DNA of 56,537 nt. It comes from Streptomyces sioyaensis. Lineage in GTDB: Bacteria; Actinomycetota; Actinomycetes; Streptomycetales; Streptomycetaceae. The stretch covers positions 1 to 56,537 of the forward strand of contig NZ_SDIF01000039.1 of NCBI RefSeq assembly GCF_004122735.1. The letters run 5' to 3'. This document shows positions 1-7,821 of this stretch, piece after piece (within the stretch, counting starts at the first letter, position 1; each line of letters begins with the position of its first letter). Below the pieces are notes generated by a model. The model made no database searches and had not been told where the DNA came from. It worked only from the letters and a program-made list of their open reading frames with translations. The position numbers and the translations under genes were made by a program.

Positions 1-89
1 GTCCTCGTCCTCGTACTGGTCGAAGAGCGGGGTGCGGCCGCCGCACCCGCGGCCGCACCCCGCTCTTCGACCAGTACGAGGACGAGGAC
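1..89. repeat. Long inverted repeat, 41-bp arms, 7-bp loop
   Basis: Bases 1-41 are the exact reverse complement of 49-89, with a 7-base spacer at 42-48. The outer arms contain GTCCTCGTCCTCGTACTGG on the left and its complement on the right, and the inner part includes a NotI-like GCGGCCGC. The palindrome starts exactly at the first base of the window, so it may be a fold-back assembly or library artefact at a contig end. It could also be a real cruciform or terminator. The right arm is in frame with a plausible acidic protein tail, which suggests the right arm is the native copy. Confidence 0.9.
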
Positions 90-113
90 CGCCCGCGCGC
101 GGCGAACGAGTGA
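3..113 (+). CDS. C-terminal fragment of an unidentified gene (cut by the window edge)
   Basis: An open frame enters from the left edge and ends at the TGA at 111-113. Its last residues read LFDQYEDEDRPRAANE, an acidic, plausible Streptomyces C-terminus. The part before about base 60 lies in the left palindrome arm and reads as arginine/glycine-rich low-complexity sequence, so it may not be genuine coding sequence. I do not recognise the protein and assign no function. Confidence 0.3.
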   Translation, partial: PRPRTGRRAGCGRRTRGRTPLFDQYEDEDRPRAANE

Positions 114-168
114 CGGCCCTTCGCTGACCAGCACCGGAAGCGATTTCCGAGCACCGCGACCGAGATGC

Positions 169-174
169 TAGAGT
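169..174 (+). promoter_or_regulatory. Possible -10 element for the tRNA gene
   Basis: TAGAGT lies 15 bases upstream of the mature tRNA 5' end, with a weak TTCCGA about 19 bases further upstream as a possible -35. The assignment rests on position and resemblance to the TANNNT consensus only. Confidence 0.35.
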
Positions 175-188
175 TTCACTCGTCGCAA

Positions 189-261
189 GGGCCTGTGGCG
201 CAGCTGGTAGCGCACCTCGTTCGCAACGAGGGGGTCAGGGGTTCGAATCCCCTCAGGTCCA
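189..261 (+). tRNA. tRNA-Ala (anticodon CGC)
   Basis: A full cloverleaf folds over 73 bases. The acceptor stem GGGCCTG pairs with CAGGTCC and contains the G3-U70 wobble that identifies alanine tRNAs. The D stem is GCGC/GCGC, the anticodon stem is CCTCG/CGAGG with loop TTCGCAA (anticodon CGC, reading GCG), and the T arm is AGGGG-TTCGAAT-CCCCT. The discriminator is A and CCA is not encoded in full. The gene borders the phenazine cluster, but I saw no second copy of its 3' end in the window, so there is no direct evidence of integration at this site. Confidence 0.95.
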
Positions 262-300
262 CAGCGGACCGTTCTTGAGTTGGCTCAGGAGTGGTTGACG

Positions 301-334
301 AGATCCCGCCGATCATGGTGATCGTGCGGGATCT
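301..334 (+). terminator. Hairpin terminator after tRNA-Ala
   Basis: AGATCCCGC at 301-309 pairs with GCGGGATCT at 326-334. The inner GATCA/TGATC extends the stem, and TTTGT follows. It lies 40 bases past the tRNA and is well placed to end its transcript. Confidence 0.75.
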
Positions 335-781
335 TTGTCGTTTCCGGGGTCTGTTCGGGGTGGTGGATGGCAGCGGATCGCGGCTGTGCGGGCCCTGATT
401 TGCTGTCATGCGGTCTTGTGAGCACAACGGCCAGTCCCAGGGAGCCAGGGCTGGCCGTGATGTCGGACTTGCCGCAGACGGCCGGCAGTTCTTCAGGTGG
501 TGGAAGGCTGAGCCATTCCTCGGCGGGCAGTTGGACTGTGGGCCGTGCGGCGGGGTGGGCGGCACGGCTGCGGCCGCCGCCCCTGTGGTGCCGGTTGGCG
601 CTCGTCTCCGGCGCGGAGCGCCTGCGGGTGTGAGGGCGGGCGCAGCAGCCTTTCTGCGCCTGCTGCGCCCTTGGGTGCAGAACTTTGCAAGGTCCCTGCA
701 ATGACGGGCACTCACGATGAGGGACGTCCGTCGTACGAAGGTCGTGGTTGCTCGGCCCGACCGCTTCCGGAAGGGGCATGG
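335..781. other. Non-coding gap before the carboxylase operon
   Basis: I see no gene in this stretch. The open frames on both strands have poor third-position bias, no recognisable motif and no ribosome site. The promoter of the following operon must lie here, but no clear -35/-10 pair stands out. Only the GGAAGGGG just before base 782 is assignable, as the ribosome binding site of the next gene. Confidence 0.6.
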
Positions 782-2404
782 GTGAGCATTGTCGAGGAAG
801 ACCTGCTGTGCCGGTCCGCCGGGCCGCATGTACTCGCGCCTCCGGAGCAGCGACCCGGACTGCGTGCCAAGGCGGCCGAACTGACGGCGGTGCGCGAACG
901 TGTGCTGGCCGGACCGAGCGCCAAGGCCACCGAGGCGCAGAAGCTGAAGGGAAAGCTGACGGCGCGCGAACGGCTGGAACTCCTCTTCGACAAGGGCGCG
1001 TTCACGGAGACCGAAGCGTTCCGCAGGCATCGGGCCACCGGCTTCGGCCTGGAGGACAACAGGCCGCACACGGACGGCGTAGTCACCGGCTGGGGCCGGA
1101 TCTGGGGCCGCGAGGTCTTCGCGTACGCCCATGACTTCCGCATCTTCGGTGGGGCCCTGGGTGAAGCGCATGCCCAGAAGATCCACAAAGTGATGGACCT
1201 GGCGGAAAAGGCCGGCGCTCCGATCGTGGGGCTGTGCGACGGGGCCGGCGCCCGGATCCAGGAGGGGGTCACAGCGCTGGCCGGGTACGGCGGCATCTTC
1301 CAGCGCAATGTCCGCAATTCCGGGGTGATCCCGCAGATCAGCGTGATCATGGGTCCGTGCGCGGGCGGTGCCGCCTACAGTCCGGCGCTGACCGACTTCG
1401 TGTTCATGGTGCGCGGCACCTCTCAGATGTTTCTGACCGGGCCCGACGTGGTCCAGACGGTCACCGGTGAGCGGATCACCCAGGACGGCCTGGGCGGGGC
1501 CGATGTGCACGCGGGCCGCTCCGGTGTGGCGGGGTTCGCGTATGACGACGAGAAGAGCGCTCTGGAGGACGTACGGCATCTGCTGTCGTACCTGCCCGCC
1601 AACAACCGTGAGCGGCCGCCCGTCGTACCGGTCGGCGACTCGCCGGAGCGGCGCACCGATGCCCTGCTCGACCTGGTGCCCGCCGATCCCCACCAGGCGT
1701 ACGACATGCGCCGGGTCATCGAGGAGATCGCCGATGGCGGAGAGCTCTTCGAGGTCCACGAGGCGTGGGCGCCCAACATCCTGTGCGCGCTGACCCGGCT
1801 TGCCGGCCAGGTGGTCGGGATCGTGGCCAACCAGCCGCTGGCCATGGCCGGGGTGCTGGACATCCACGCCTCCGAGAAGGCCGCGCGCTTCGTCCAGTTC
1901 TGCGACGCCTTCAACATCCCGCTGGTCACCCTCATCGACGTGCCGGGCTTCCTGCCGGGTGTCGATCAGGAGCACAACGGTGTGATCCGGCACGGAGCAA
2001 AGCTGCTGTACGCGTACTGCAACGCCACCGTGCCCCGGGTCTCCCTGGTCCTGCGCAAGGCTTACGGAGGCGCGTACATCGTGATGGACTCGCGGTCGAT
2101 CGGCACGGATGTGGCACTGGCTTGGCCGACCAACGAGATCGCCGTGATGGGTGCCGAAGGCGCAGCCAACATCGTCTTCCGGCGTGAGATCGCCGCCTCT
2201 CCGGACCCGGAGGCCACCCGCAGCCTCCGCATCGAGGAGTACCGGCGTGAACTGATGCATCCCTACTACGCCGCCGAACGCGGCCTGGTCGACGACGTGA
2301 TCGATCCCGCAGAGACCCGGTCGGTGCTGATCGGCGTGCTCGCCATGCTGCGCGGGAAGCACGCCTCCCTGCCGAGCCGCAAGCACGGGAACCAGCCCCA
2401 GTGA
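782..2404 (+). CDS. Acyl-CoA (propionyl/acetyl-CoA) carboxylase beta subunit
   Basis: A carboxyltransferase subunit of about 540 aa. It transfers CO2 from biotin on a partner alpha subunit (not in this window) to acetyl- or propionyl-CoA, giving malonyl- or methylmalonyl-CoA. The whole length matches the PccB/AccB family: KLTARERLELLFDKG near residue 55, the oxyanion region GAGARIQEGVTALAGYG and MGPCAGGAAYSPALTDF in the N-domain, and the second crotonase-like half with DVPGFLPG and LRKAYGGAYIVM. The GTG at 782 is preferred because GGAAGGGG lies 5-6 bases upstream; the frame is open further upstream without a site. It overlaps the epsilon subunit by GTGA. Its place in the cluster suggests dedicated malonyl-CoA supply for the polyketide-type genes at 28-33 kb. 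Confidence 0.93.
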   Translation: MSIVEEDLLCRSAGPHVLAPPEQRPGLRAKAAELTAVRERVLAGPSAKATEAQKLKGKLTARERLELLFDKGAFTETEAFRRHRATGFGLEDNRPHTDGVVTGWGRIWGREVFAYAHDFRIFGGALGEAHAQKIHKVMDLAEKAGAPIVGLCDGAGARIQEGVTALAGYGGIFQRNVRNSGVIPQISVIMGPCAGGAAYSPALTDFVFMVRGTSQMFLTGPDVVQTVTGERITQDGLGGADVHAGRSGVAGFAYDDEKSALEDVRHLLSYLPANNRERPPVVPVGDSPERRTDALLDLVPADPHQAYDMRRVIEEIADGGELFEVHEAWAPNILCALTRLAGQVVGIVANQPLAMAGVLDIHASEKAARFVQFCDAFNIPLVTLIDVPGFLPGVDQEHNGVIRHGAKLLYAYCNATVPRVSLVLRKAYGGAYIVMDSRSIGTDVALAWPTNEIAVMGAEGAANIVFRREIAASPDPEATRSLRIEEYRRELMHPYYAAERGLVDDVIDPAETRSVLIGVLAMLRGKHASLPSRKHGNQPQ

Positions 2405-2682
2405 GCGCGCGGGCCGAGGAGGCACCCGTACGAGAACTGCTGGCGGCCGGTTCCTGGCGGATCGTCAGGGGGGACCCCACCGCGGAGGAGGTGGCGGCGC
2501 TGGCGGTGGTGCTCGGCACGATGCTGTCCCTGCGCGCGGGGGCGCAGAACGGGACGGTGCACACGAACGTGAACGGCGCGCGGCACGGGGCTCCCTGGCA
2601 CCCCCCGACTCCCGCGTATGGGGCGGCAACGGCCACGTCGTGGGCCGCGGGCCCGTGGCCAGGATGGCGGACGGCGGCGTGA
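2401..2682 (+). CDS. Acyl-CoA carboxylase epsilon subunit
   Basis: A 93-aa protein whose GTG start overlaps the stop of the beta subunit (GTGA). The segment RIVRGDPTAEEVAALAVVL at residues 20-38 is the family signature (WRVVRGNPTPEELAAL type). Epsilon subunits stabilise actinobacterial acyl-CoA carboxylases and raise their activity. The tail is alanine/proline-rich and variable, as usual. Its TGA again overlaps a possible GTG start of chorismate synthase, so the three genes are probably translated as one coupled operon. Confidence 0.85.
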   Translation: MSARAEEAPVRELLAAGSWRIVRGDPTAEEVAALAVVLGTMLSLRAGAQNGTVHTNVNGARHGAPWHPPTPAYGAATATSWAAGPWPGWRTAA

Positions 2683-2687
2683 ACGGC

Positions 2688-3878
2688 ATGGGTGGCAGCA
2701 GACTGCGCTGGTTGACCGCGGGGGAATCCCACGGACCCGCACTGGTGGCGACGCTGGAGGGGCTCCCCGCCGGTGTTCCGATCACCACGGAGGCGATGGC
2801 GGACGACCTGGCCAGGCGGCGGCTGGGCCATGGGCGTGGCGCACGTATGACGTTCGAACGCGATGAGGTGACCATCCTCGGCGGGGTGCGGCACGGCCGG
2901 ACACTGGGGTCTCCGGTCGTGGTGATGGTGGGGAACTCCGAGTGGCCGAAGTGGGAGCGGATCATGTCGCCGGATCCCGTGGATCCGGCGGAGCTGGTCC
3001 CACTCGCGCGCAATGCGCCGCTGACCCGGCCCCGGCCGGGCCACGCCGACCTGGCGGGGATGCAGAAGTACGGGTTCGCCGAGGCGCGTCCGGTGCTGGA
3101 GCGGGCTTCCGCGCGGGAGACCGCGGCCCGTGTGGCACTGGGCGCGGTCGCCCGGGCGTATCTGAAGGAGACGGCTGGGATCGAGGTCGTCTCGCACGTG
3201 GTGGAGCTGGCGTCGGTGAAGGTGCCGCAGGGGGTCTACCCGGCCCCGGCCGATGTGCCGAGGCTGGACGCGGATCCGGTGCGCTGCCTGGACCCGGACG
3301 CGGGCAGGGCGATGATCGCGGAGATCGACCGGGCCCGCCAGGACGGCGACACGCTGGGCGGTGTGGTCGAGGTGCTGGCCCATGGCGTGCCGGTCGGCCT
3401 CGGCTCCCATGTGCACTGGGACCGCCGCTTGGACGCGCGGCTTGCGGCGGCCCTGATGAGCATCCAGGCGATCAAGGGCGTGGAGATCGGGGACGGGTTC
3501 GACCTGGCCCGGGTGCCCGGTTCCCGGGCCCATGACGAGATCCGGGCGACCCGCGACGGCGTCAGACGCGCATCGGGTCGCTCCGGTGGCATGGAGGGCG
3601 GCCTGACGACGGGTGAGGTGTTGCGGGCACGTGCGGCGATGAAGCCGATCGCGACGGTGCCGCGCGCGTTGGCCACGGTCGATGTGGCGACGGGGGAGGC
3701 GGCCACTGCGCATCACCAGCGTTCGGACGTGTGTGCTGTGCCGGCTGCCGGAATCGTGGCGGAGGCGATGGTCGCGCTGGTCCTCGCGGATGCGGTGGCG
3801 GAGAAGTTCGGCGGTGACAGCGTGCCGGAGACCCGTCGCAACGTGCAGTCGTACCTCGACCACCTCCGGATCCGATGA
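2688..3878 (+). CDS. aroC: Chorismate synthase (cluster copy)
   Basis: Converts 5-enolpyruvylshikimate-3-phosphate to chorismate using reduced FMN, the last shikimate step and the branch point for phenazines. The 396-aa protein shows all family signatures: GESHGPALVATLEGLPAG near the N-terminus, RPRPGHADLAGMQKYG, ARPVLERASARETAARVALG, the GDTLGGVVEV segment, HVHWDRRLDARLAAALMSI and RASGRSGGMEGGLTTGE. ATG 2688 gives the usual short N-terminus (MGGSRLRWLTAGESHG). GTG 2679, which overlaps the upstream TGA, is an equally possible coupled start. A second, housekeeping aroC is expected elsewhere; this copy would boost chorismate for PhzE. Confidence 0.93.
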   Translation: MGGSRLRWLTAGESHGPALVATLEGLPAGVPITTEAMADDLARRRLGHGRGARMTFERDEVTILGGVRHGRTLGSPVVVMVGNSEWPKWERIMSPDPVDPAELVPLARNAPLTRPRPGHADLAGMQKYGFAEARPVLERASARETAARVALGAVARAYLKETAGIEVVSHVVELASVKVPQGVYPAPADVPRLDADPVRCLDPDAGRAMIAEIDRARQDGDTLGGVVEVLAHGVPVGLGSHVHWDRRLDARLAAALMSIQAIKGVEIGDGFDLARVPGSRAHDEIRATRDGVRRASGRSGGMEGGLTTGEVLRARAAMKPIATVPRALATVDVATGEAATAHHQRSDVCAVPAAGIVAEAMVALVLADAVAEKFGGDSVPETRRNVQSYLDHLRIR

Positions 3879-4034
3879 GCGGGCCGCGGTCATGGCATGA
3901 AGTGACGGGGGTGTCGCCGTCATCCGTGCACGATGTGGCTCACGGCGGTCGCTACTTGTGGCTGCGGCCCCGCGCAGGGCGCCCGAGGGTAGTGGTCACC
4001 GTGGCGGCGCCGCCGTGATCCGTCGTGGAGTTCG

Positions 4035-4697
4035 TCAGCTTGCCTTGCGTGCCGGTCCCTGCGTGGTCTGGGGAAGGACGGCCTCGATGATCTCCTCCAC
4101 GCGCTCGGCCAGGTCTGCGCGGTTGTTGAGCCGCCACGAGATGTGCTGCACCCCGAAGAAGGCCGCGCCCAGGACCCGTCCCAGCACCTCGGGTTTGCAG
4201 GAGGCGGGCAGCTCCCCGGCTTCCTTGGCTTCGTGGAGCAACTCGGTGATGGAGTCGGTGTAGCCGTCGAAGGGCCGCGGCAGGGTTGCGTCGATGAGTG
4301 ACGACTCGATCTGCAGGCGCGCCCCCGCCTGGATGATCGTGTCGTCGCGGAAGGCGACAGCCGTACGGTGCAGCAGCTCGGCGACGGCTTTCACCGGCGG
4401 CAGTCCGGCTTTCCGGACGTCCTCGAAGATCAGCGGAAGCCGCTGGTAGAACTCCTCGGCGACGGCGATCGCCAAAGCTTCCTTGTTCGCGTAGTGGAAG
4501 TAGACGGCGCCTTTCGTCATCCCGGTCAGCTCGGCGACATCGAGGATCGTCACAGCGGGAAACCCCCGCTTCGCGAACGCCGTCGCGGCAGCGCTGAGGA
4601 CTTGTTCCCGGGTGCGGACAGCTCGCTCCTGCTTGAGCTCCCGCGGCTTGCTGCCCCCGGCCGAGGACCGGCCCAGTGGCTTGTCTGCGGCTTTCAC
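4035..4697 (-). CDS. Gamma-butyrolactone receptor-type TetR regulator (ArpA/ScbR-like)
   Basis: A 220-aa TetR protein with the HTH at about residues 35-75 (GFPAVTILDVAELTGMTKGAVYFHYANKEALA). The wording KQERAVRTREQVLSAAATAF, GAVYFHYANKEALAIAV and the end GVQHISWRLNNRADLAERV fits the ArpA/ScbR/BarA group, which binds autoregulatory elements and releases them on binding a gamma-butyrolactone. The GTG start at 4697 follows an AGAGGAGC ribosome site. It is divergent from the AfsA-type synthase gene and an ARE-like palindrome lies between them, the classical arpA/afsA arrangement. It probably represses itself and the synthase. Confidence 0.88.
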   Translation of the reverse strand: MKAADKPLGRSSAGGSKPRELKQERAVRTREQVLSAAATAFAKRGFPAVTILDVAELTGMTKGAVYFHYANKEALAIAVAEEFYQRLPLIFEDVRKAGLPPVKAVAELLHRTAVAFRDDTIIQAGARLQIESSLIDATLPRPFDGYTDSITELLHEAKEAGELPASCKPEVLGRVLGAAFFGVQHISWRLNNRADLAERVEEIIEAVLPQTTQGPARKAS

Positions 4698-4764
4698 AGT
4701 GCTCCTCTACTTGACGCAGTTCTCGCGTGCTGCCTACATCGTCCGGTGCGGGAAGGGCCATTGC

Positions 4765-4788
4765 AATATTCCTTCTCGAAGGTATATT
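4765..4788. promoter_or_regulatory. ARE-like palindrome 1 (receptor/synthase intergenic region)
   Basis: The core ATTCCTTCTCGAAGGTAT is an imperfect palindrome with AT-rich flanks and fits the ARE pattern bound by ArpA/ScbR-type receptors. It lies between the divergent TetR (GTG 4697) and AfsA (GTG 4859) genes. It matches the sites at 6546 (in reverse) and 8533 in 12 or more core positions. Confidence 0.8.
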
Positions 4789-4858
4789 TTCTGCCGGTCG
4801 GACCGACCGGCACAGCAACGATCCACACAGCGTTCACCACGAGGCTACGGGGGAATAC

Positions 4859-5905
4859 GTGCTCAAGGGTTTAAGTGTGGCTGGATCAGCAGCAACCGAA
4901 GTGACGGAAGGGGAACCCGGCGGCGGCTCGTCCGTCGGCACCGCGCGATCTCTTGAGTTCCTCCAGCCTGTGCCGCGCACCCTCGTGCACCGTGCAGCCA
5001 TGACCGAGGTCTTCCTCACCGACGCGGTCGAGGTCGGGGACGACGCCTTCCTGGTGGCCGCCCAGTGGCCTCGGGACCACTCCCTCTACCACCCTGACCG
5101 GTCCGGCCGCACCGATCCGCTGCTCTTCGCCGAAACCATTCGGCAGGCGCTGGTCTATCTCGCGCACGAGTACTACGACGTACCGCTCGGCCACCGGTTC
5201 GTGGCGTATGACCTTGACTTCCAGATCACGGACGCCTCCGTGCTGCAGGTGGCCGGGGAACCGCATTCCGTGGTGCTCCAGGCGCGGTGCGCCACAGTGG
5301 GTCACAGACCCCCGCGCCGTCACGGCCTGCGCATGGAGGCCGTGTTGACGGTTGACGGCGAGGTCTGCGGCCATGGCGGTCTCCGTTTCGTCGCCGTGGA
5401 CGAGCGCACCTACTGCCTCCTGCGAGCCCGCAACTCCGTGCCGGGGGACCGGGCCGCCACGGCATCGGCGGGCGGCGGCGAAGCCTCCGCGACGAGCGTG
5501 TCCGCAGAGGCTGTCGGCAGGCTCCGCGGCAAGGACTGCGTGCTGGAGCGGGTGGAGCCGGGCGGCGAGTGGCGGATGCGGATCGACACGGATCACGCAA
5601 TCCTCTTCGACCACCCCAGCGACCATCTGCCGCTCATGGTCGCCATGGAGGGGTTCCGTCAGCTGGGCCATCTGCTCGCCAATGACGGCCTGTCAGGGGA
5701 TTCGGGCCGGGCGTCCGCGGCACCGTACATCCTTGGCTCATGTGCCGTCACATGTCACCTTTTTGCCGAGCTGGACCTGCCGGTGTCCCTGGCCGTCCGC
5801 GAAGACCGCCGAACGGCAGGGACGCGTCGGCTGAGGGTGGACGCGGTGCAGTGCGGCCGGGTCATCGCCTCCTCGACGATGGTGTGGGCCGAGTCGGCGC
5901 CCTGA
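4859..5905 (+). CDS. AfsA/ScbA-type gamma-butyrolactone biosynthesis protein
   Basis: A 348-aa AfsA-family enzyme, which condenses a beta-ketoacyl-ACP with dihydroxyacetone phosphate as the first step to A-factor-like signals. Two hotdog-type repeats are visible. The first holds VPRTLVHRAAMTEVFLTD and FVAAQWPRDHSLYHP-like text with FAETIRQALVYLAHEYY. The second holds RMRIDTDHAILFDHPSDHLPLMVAMEGFRQ. The start at 4859 follows GGGGGA; a downstream GTG at 4877 is possible. With the 4859 start, the fifth codon (4871-4873) is TTA, so translation could depend on bldA. The protein is longer than AfsA (about 300 aa) because of an alanine/serine-rich insert between the halves. It is convergent with the next TetR gene. 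Confidence 0.88.
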   Translation: MLKGLSVAGSAATEVTEGEPGGGSSVGTARSLEFLQPVPRTLVHRAAMTEVFLTDAVEVGDDAFLVAAQWPRDHSLYHPDRSGRTDPLLFAETIRQALVYLAHEYYDVPLGHRFVAYDLDFQITDASVLQVAGEPHSVVLQARCATVGHRPPRRHGLRMEAVLTVDGEVCGHGGLRFVAVDERTYCLLRARNSVPGDRAATASAGGGEASATSVSAEAVGRLRGKDCVLERVEPGGEWRMRIDTDHAILFDHPSDHLPLMVAMEGFRQLGHLLANDGLSGDSGRASAAPYILGSCAVTCHLFAELDLPVSLAVREDRRTAGTRRLRVDAVQCGRVIASSTMVWAESAP

Positions 5906-5926
5906 TCCGTGAACCCCTGACCGTTC

Positions 5927-6514
5927 TCAGTGGTTGCACAGGGCGGGGGCCAGGATGTCCCACATCTCACGTACCCGGCCCGGCAGTTCCTTCCAGCCCG
6001 CGACGGGCGCCGTGCAGTGCGCGCCGAGGAGTACGGCGAGCAGCAGATCGGCGACCGTTCCCGGGGGGAGCTCCGGGCTGATGTCCTGCTCGCGCTGAGC
6101 GTCGCCCACCAGGCGCACCGCGTGCTCCCGTAGCTGGGAGAGCACCGCCGGCGGCTCCGCTCCGGCCCTTGCGTTGTCCAGCACCAGGCGCAGCGCAGCG
6201 GTGACGCGGATGTCCGTGTTGAGCCGGTCGGCCAGGGAGAATGTCAGGGAGCGGAGCTTTTCCAGTGCCGGGGCCTGGGAGCCGTCCGCGGTGTCGGCCA
6301 GTGTCCGTACCGCTTCGTCCAGCCGCTCCACCAGGGCCGCGGCGAGTTCCTCCTTCGATGAGAAGTGGCCGTACAGGGCCCCTTTGGTGAGGCCGGTGCG
6401 CTCGGCGACCCGCTGCAGGTTGGTGTTGGGGTATCCCTGCTGGGCGAACTCGACGGCCGCTGCGTCCAGTACCCGCTCGTATGTCTGCAAGGACCGTGCT
6501 TGCTTCCCGGCCAT
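5927..6514 (-). CDS. Second gamma-butyrolactone receptor-like TetR regulator
   Basis: A 195-aa TetR protein starting at ATG 6514 (MAGKQARSLQTYERVLDAAA). The HTH is PNTNLQRVAERTGLTKGALYGHFSSKEELAAALV. The GALYGHFSSKEEL signature and length fit the ArpA-like group. The ligand domain differs from the first receptor, so it may be a pseudo-receptor that answers the antibiotic itself, as JadR2 and ScbR2 do. That is inference from family behaviour. An ARE-like site lies just upstream, so it is likely autoregulated and controls the divergent oxidase/phosphatase genes. Confidence 0.82.
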   Translation of the reverse strand: MAGKQARSLQTYERVLDAAAVEFAQQGYPNTNLQRVAERTGLTKGALYGHFSSKEELAAALVERLDEAVRTLADTADGSQAPALEKLRSLTFSLADRLNTDIRVTAALRLVLDNARAGAEPPAVLSQLREHAVRLVGDAQREQDISPELPPGTVADLLLAVLLGAHCTAPVAGWKELPGRVREMWDILAPALCNH

Positions 6515-6545
6515 CCGCTCTCCCCTTCTCTGGCCCGCCCTTCTA

Positions 6546-6569
6546 AAGATACCTTCACGCAGGAATTTT
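6546..6569. promoter_or_regulatory. ARE-like palindrome 2
   Basis: The core ATACCTTCACGCAGGAAT lies between the divergent second TetR gene (ATG 6514) and the dehydrogenase-like gene (ATG 6645). Its reverse complement reads ATTCCTGCGTGAAGGTAT, nearly identical to sites 1 and 3. Position and symmetry support a receptor-binding operator. Confidence 0.78.
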
Positions 6570-6644
6570 CTTTGCGTTGAAGTGGACAGGCCTTCGCGTG
6601 ATGAAAGACATAAACCAACCTCAACCTCCACAGGAGTTCAAGCG

Positions 6645-7814
6645 ATGACCGAGCTCACCCACCCCCTTGCCCCCGGTGTTTCCCGTGCCCTTCCCGAGTC
6701 CCCCGGAGTGATATCCGCGGCCCGTGCCGCCGACGTGGCCTCCCGCGCCGGTGCGGCCGCCGAGCGGGAGCGGCGCATCGACGTGCTTACCGCGCAAGCA
6801 CTGACGGAGGCCGGGTTCGCCCGGCACTTCGTGCCCCGGCGCTGGGGCGGCGGTGAGGGCGCTTTTACCGAACTGTTCGATGCGGCCGTCGAGGTGGCGG
6901 AGGGCTGCGCGTCCGCGGCCTGGTGCGGGGTGCTGTGGGCGGGCCACGGCAGGTTCGCCGCGTTCCTGCCCGAGGAGGGACAGCGGGACCTGTGGGAAGA
7001 GTCCCCCGATGTGCGCATCTCGGCCGCGGTCGTGCCGCCCGCGGGCAGCGCGGAGCCGGTGCCCGGCGGCTGGCGCGTGCAGGGCAACTGGCGTTTCGCC
7101 AGCGGAGTGGACCACGCCGACTGGCTGCTGGTCGCCGTACCGGAGCTGCGCGAGGCGGGCGGGCAGGTGCTGGTCCTCGCCGTGCCGCGCGAGGAGTTAC
7201 GGATCGTGGACTCCTGGAACAGCGTGGGGTTGCGTGGCACCGGCAGCCACGAGGTCGTCCTCCGGTCGGTCTTCGTCCCGGAGCGGCGCTCCTTCGAGAT
7301 GGGCCGGATGATGAACGGCGACGCGCGGCTCGGCCGGGCCGGCTGCTACGCGGCGCCGGCCCAACTGGTGGGCGGGGTACTGATGATGGCTCCGGCGCTG
7401 GGCGCGGCCCGGCGCGCGCTGCGGGTCTGGAGCGACCTGGTCGTGGGCAAGGCCGCCAAGGGTGCCGCCGACTTCGCCGTCCCCGTGTGGGAGGCGCTGG
7501 CCCGTTCCTCGGCCGAACTGGACGCCGCGGCACTGCTGCTGCGGGAGGTGGCACGCCGCGCGGACCGTGAGCCGAGAGCCGAGGGCGGCGTCGCGCATGG
7601 CCGGCGGGACGCCGCCGTTGCCGCGGAGCTGGTGGTCACCGCCGTCGAGCGGCTGTTCAGGACCGGAGGCTCGCACGGCGGTTGCGCCGAGGGGGAACTC
7701 CAGCGCGCCTGGCGCGACGTGCACACCGCCACCGGTCATGCGGCGCTTCGGCTGGGGTCGGCGGCGGAGGCGTACGGCCGTGCGACGGCCGCGGTGCTGG
7801 CGCAGGGACGGTGA
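6645..7814 (+). CDS. Acyl-CoA dehydrogenase-like flavoprotein (group D monooxygenase/oxidase type)
   Basis: A 389-aa protein with the acyl-CoA dehydrogenase fold pattern. The N-terminal helical part reads LTEAGFARHFVPRRWGG, followed by a middle beta domain (GWRVQGNWRFASGVDHADWLLV and GLRGTGSHEVVLRSVFVPERRSF) and a C-terminal helical domain. GNWRFASGVDHADW resembles flavin-dependent hydroxylases such as HsaA and NcnH more than true acyl-CoA dehydrogenases, and the usual catalytic Glu is not evident. It may modify the butyrolactone signal or hydroxylate a phenazine. Codon 185 (7197-7199) is TTA, suggesting bldA control. The phosphatase gene follows after 7 bases. Confidence 0.72.
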   Translation: MTELTHPLAPGVSRALPESPGVISAARAADVASRAGAAAERERRIDVLTAQALTEAGFARHFVPRRWGGGEGAFTELFDAAVEVAEGCASAAWCGVLWAGHGRFAAFLPEEGQRDLWEESPDVRISAAVVPPAGSAEPVPGGWRVQGNWRFASGVDHADWLLVAVPELREAGGQVLVLAVPREELRIVDSWNSVGLRGTGSHEVVLRSVFVPERRSFEMGRMMNGDARLGRAGCYAAPAQLVGGVLMMAPALGAARRALRVWSDLVVGKAAKGAADFAVPVWEALARSSAELDAAALLLREVARRADREPRAEGGVAHGRRDAAVAAELVVTAVERLFRTGGSHGGCAEGELQRAWRDVHTATGHAALRLGSAAEAYGRATAAVLAQGR

Positions 7815-7821
7815 TCCGGGC

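Noticed and set aside
189..261. tRNA 3' end as an attachment site with a second copy in the window
   Set aside because: No second copy of the T-arm/acceptor sequence was noticed elsewhere in the window, so no att pair is claimed.
176..2425. Very long open frame antisense to the carboxylase gene
   Set aside because: It is a high-GC shadow frame. The plus strand encodes a full, recognisable carboxyltransferase, and the antisense protein has no motif or ribosome site.
1932..3923. Long antisense frame over chorismate synthase and the epsilon subunit
   Set aside because: Arginine/histidine-rich translation without motifs; the plus-strand genes have clear family signatures.
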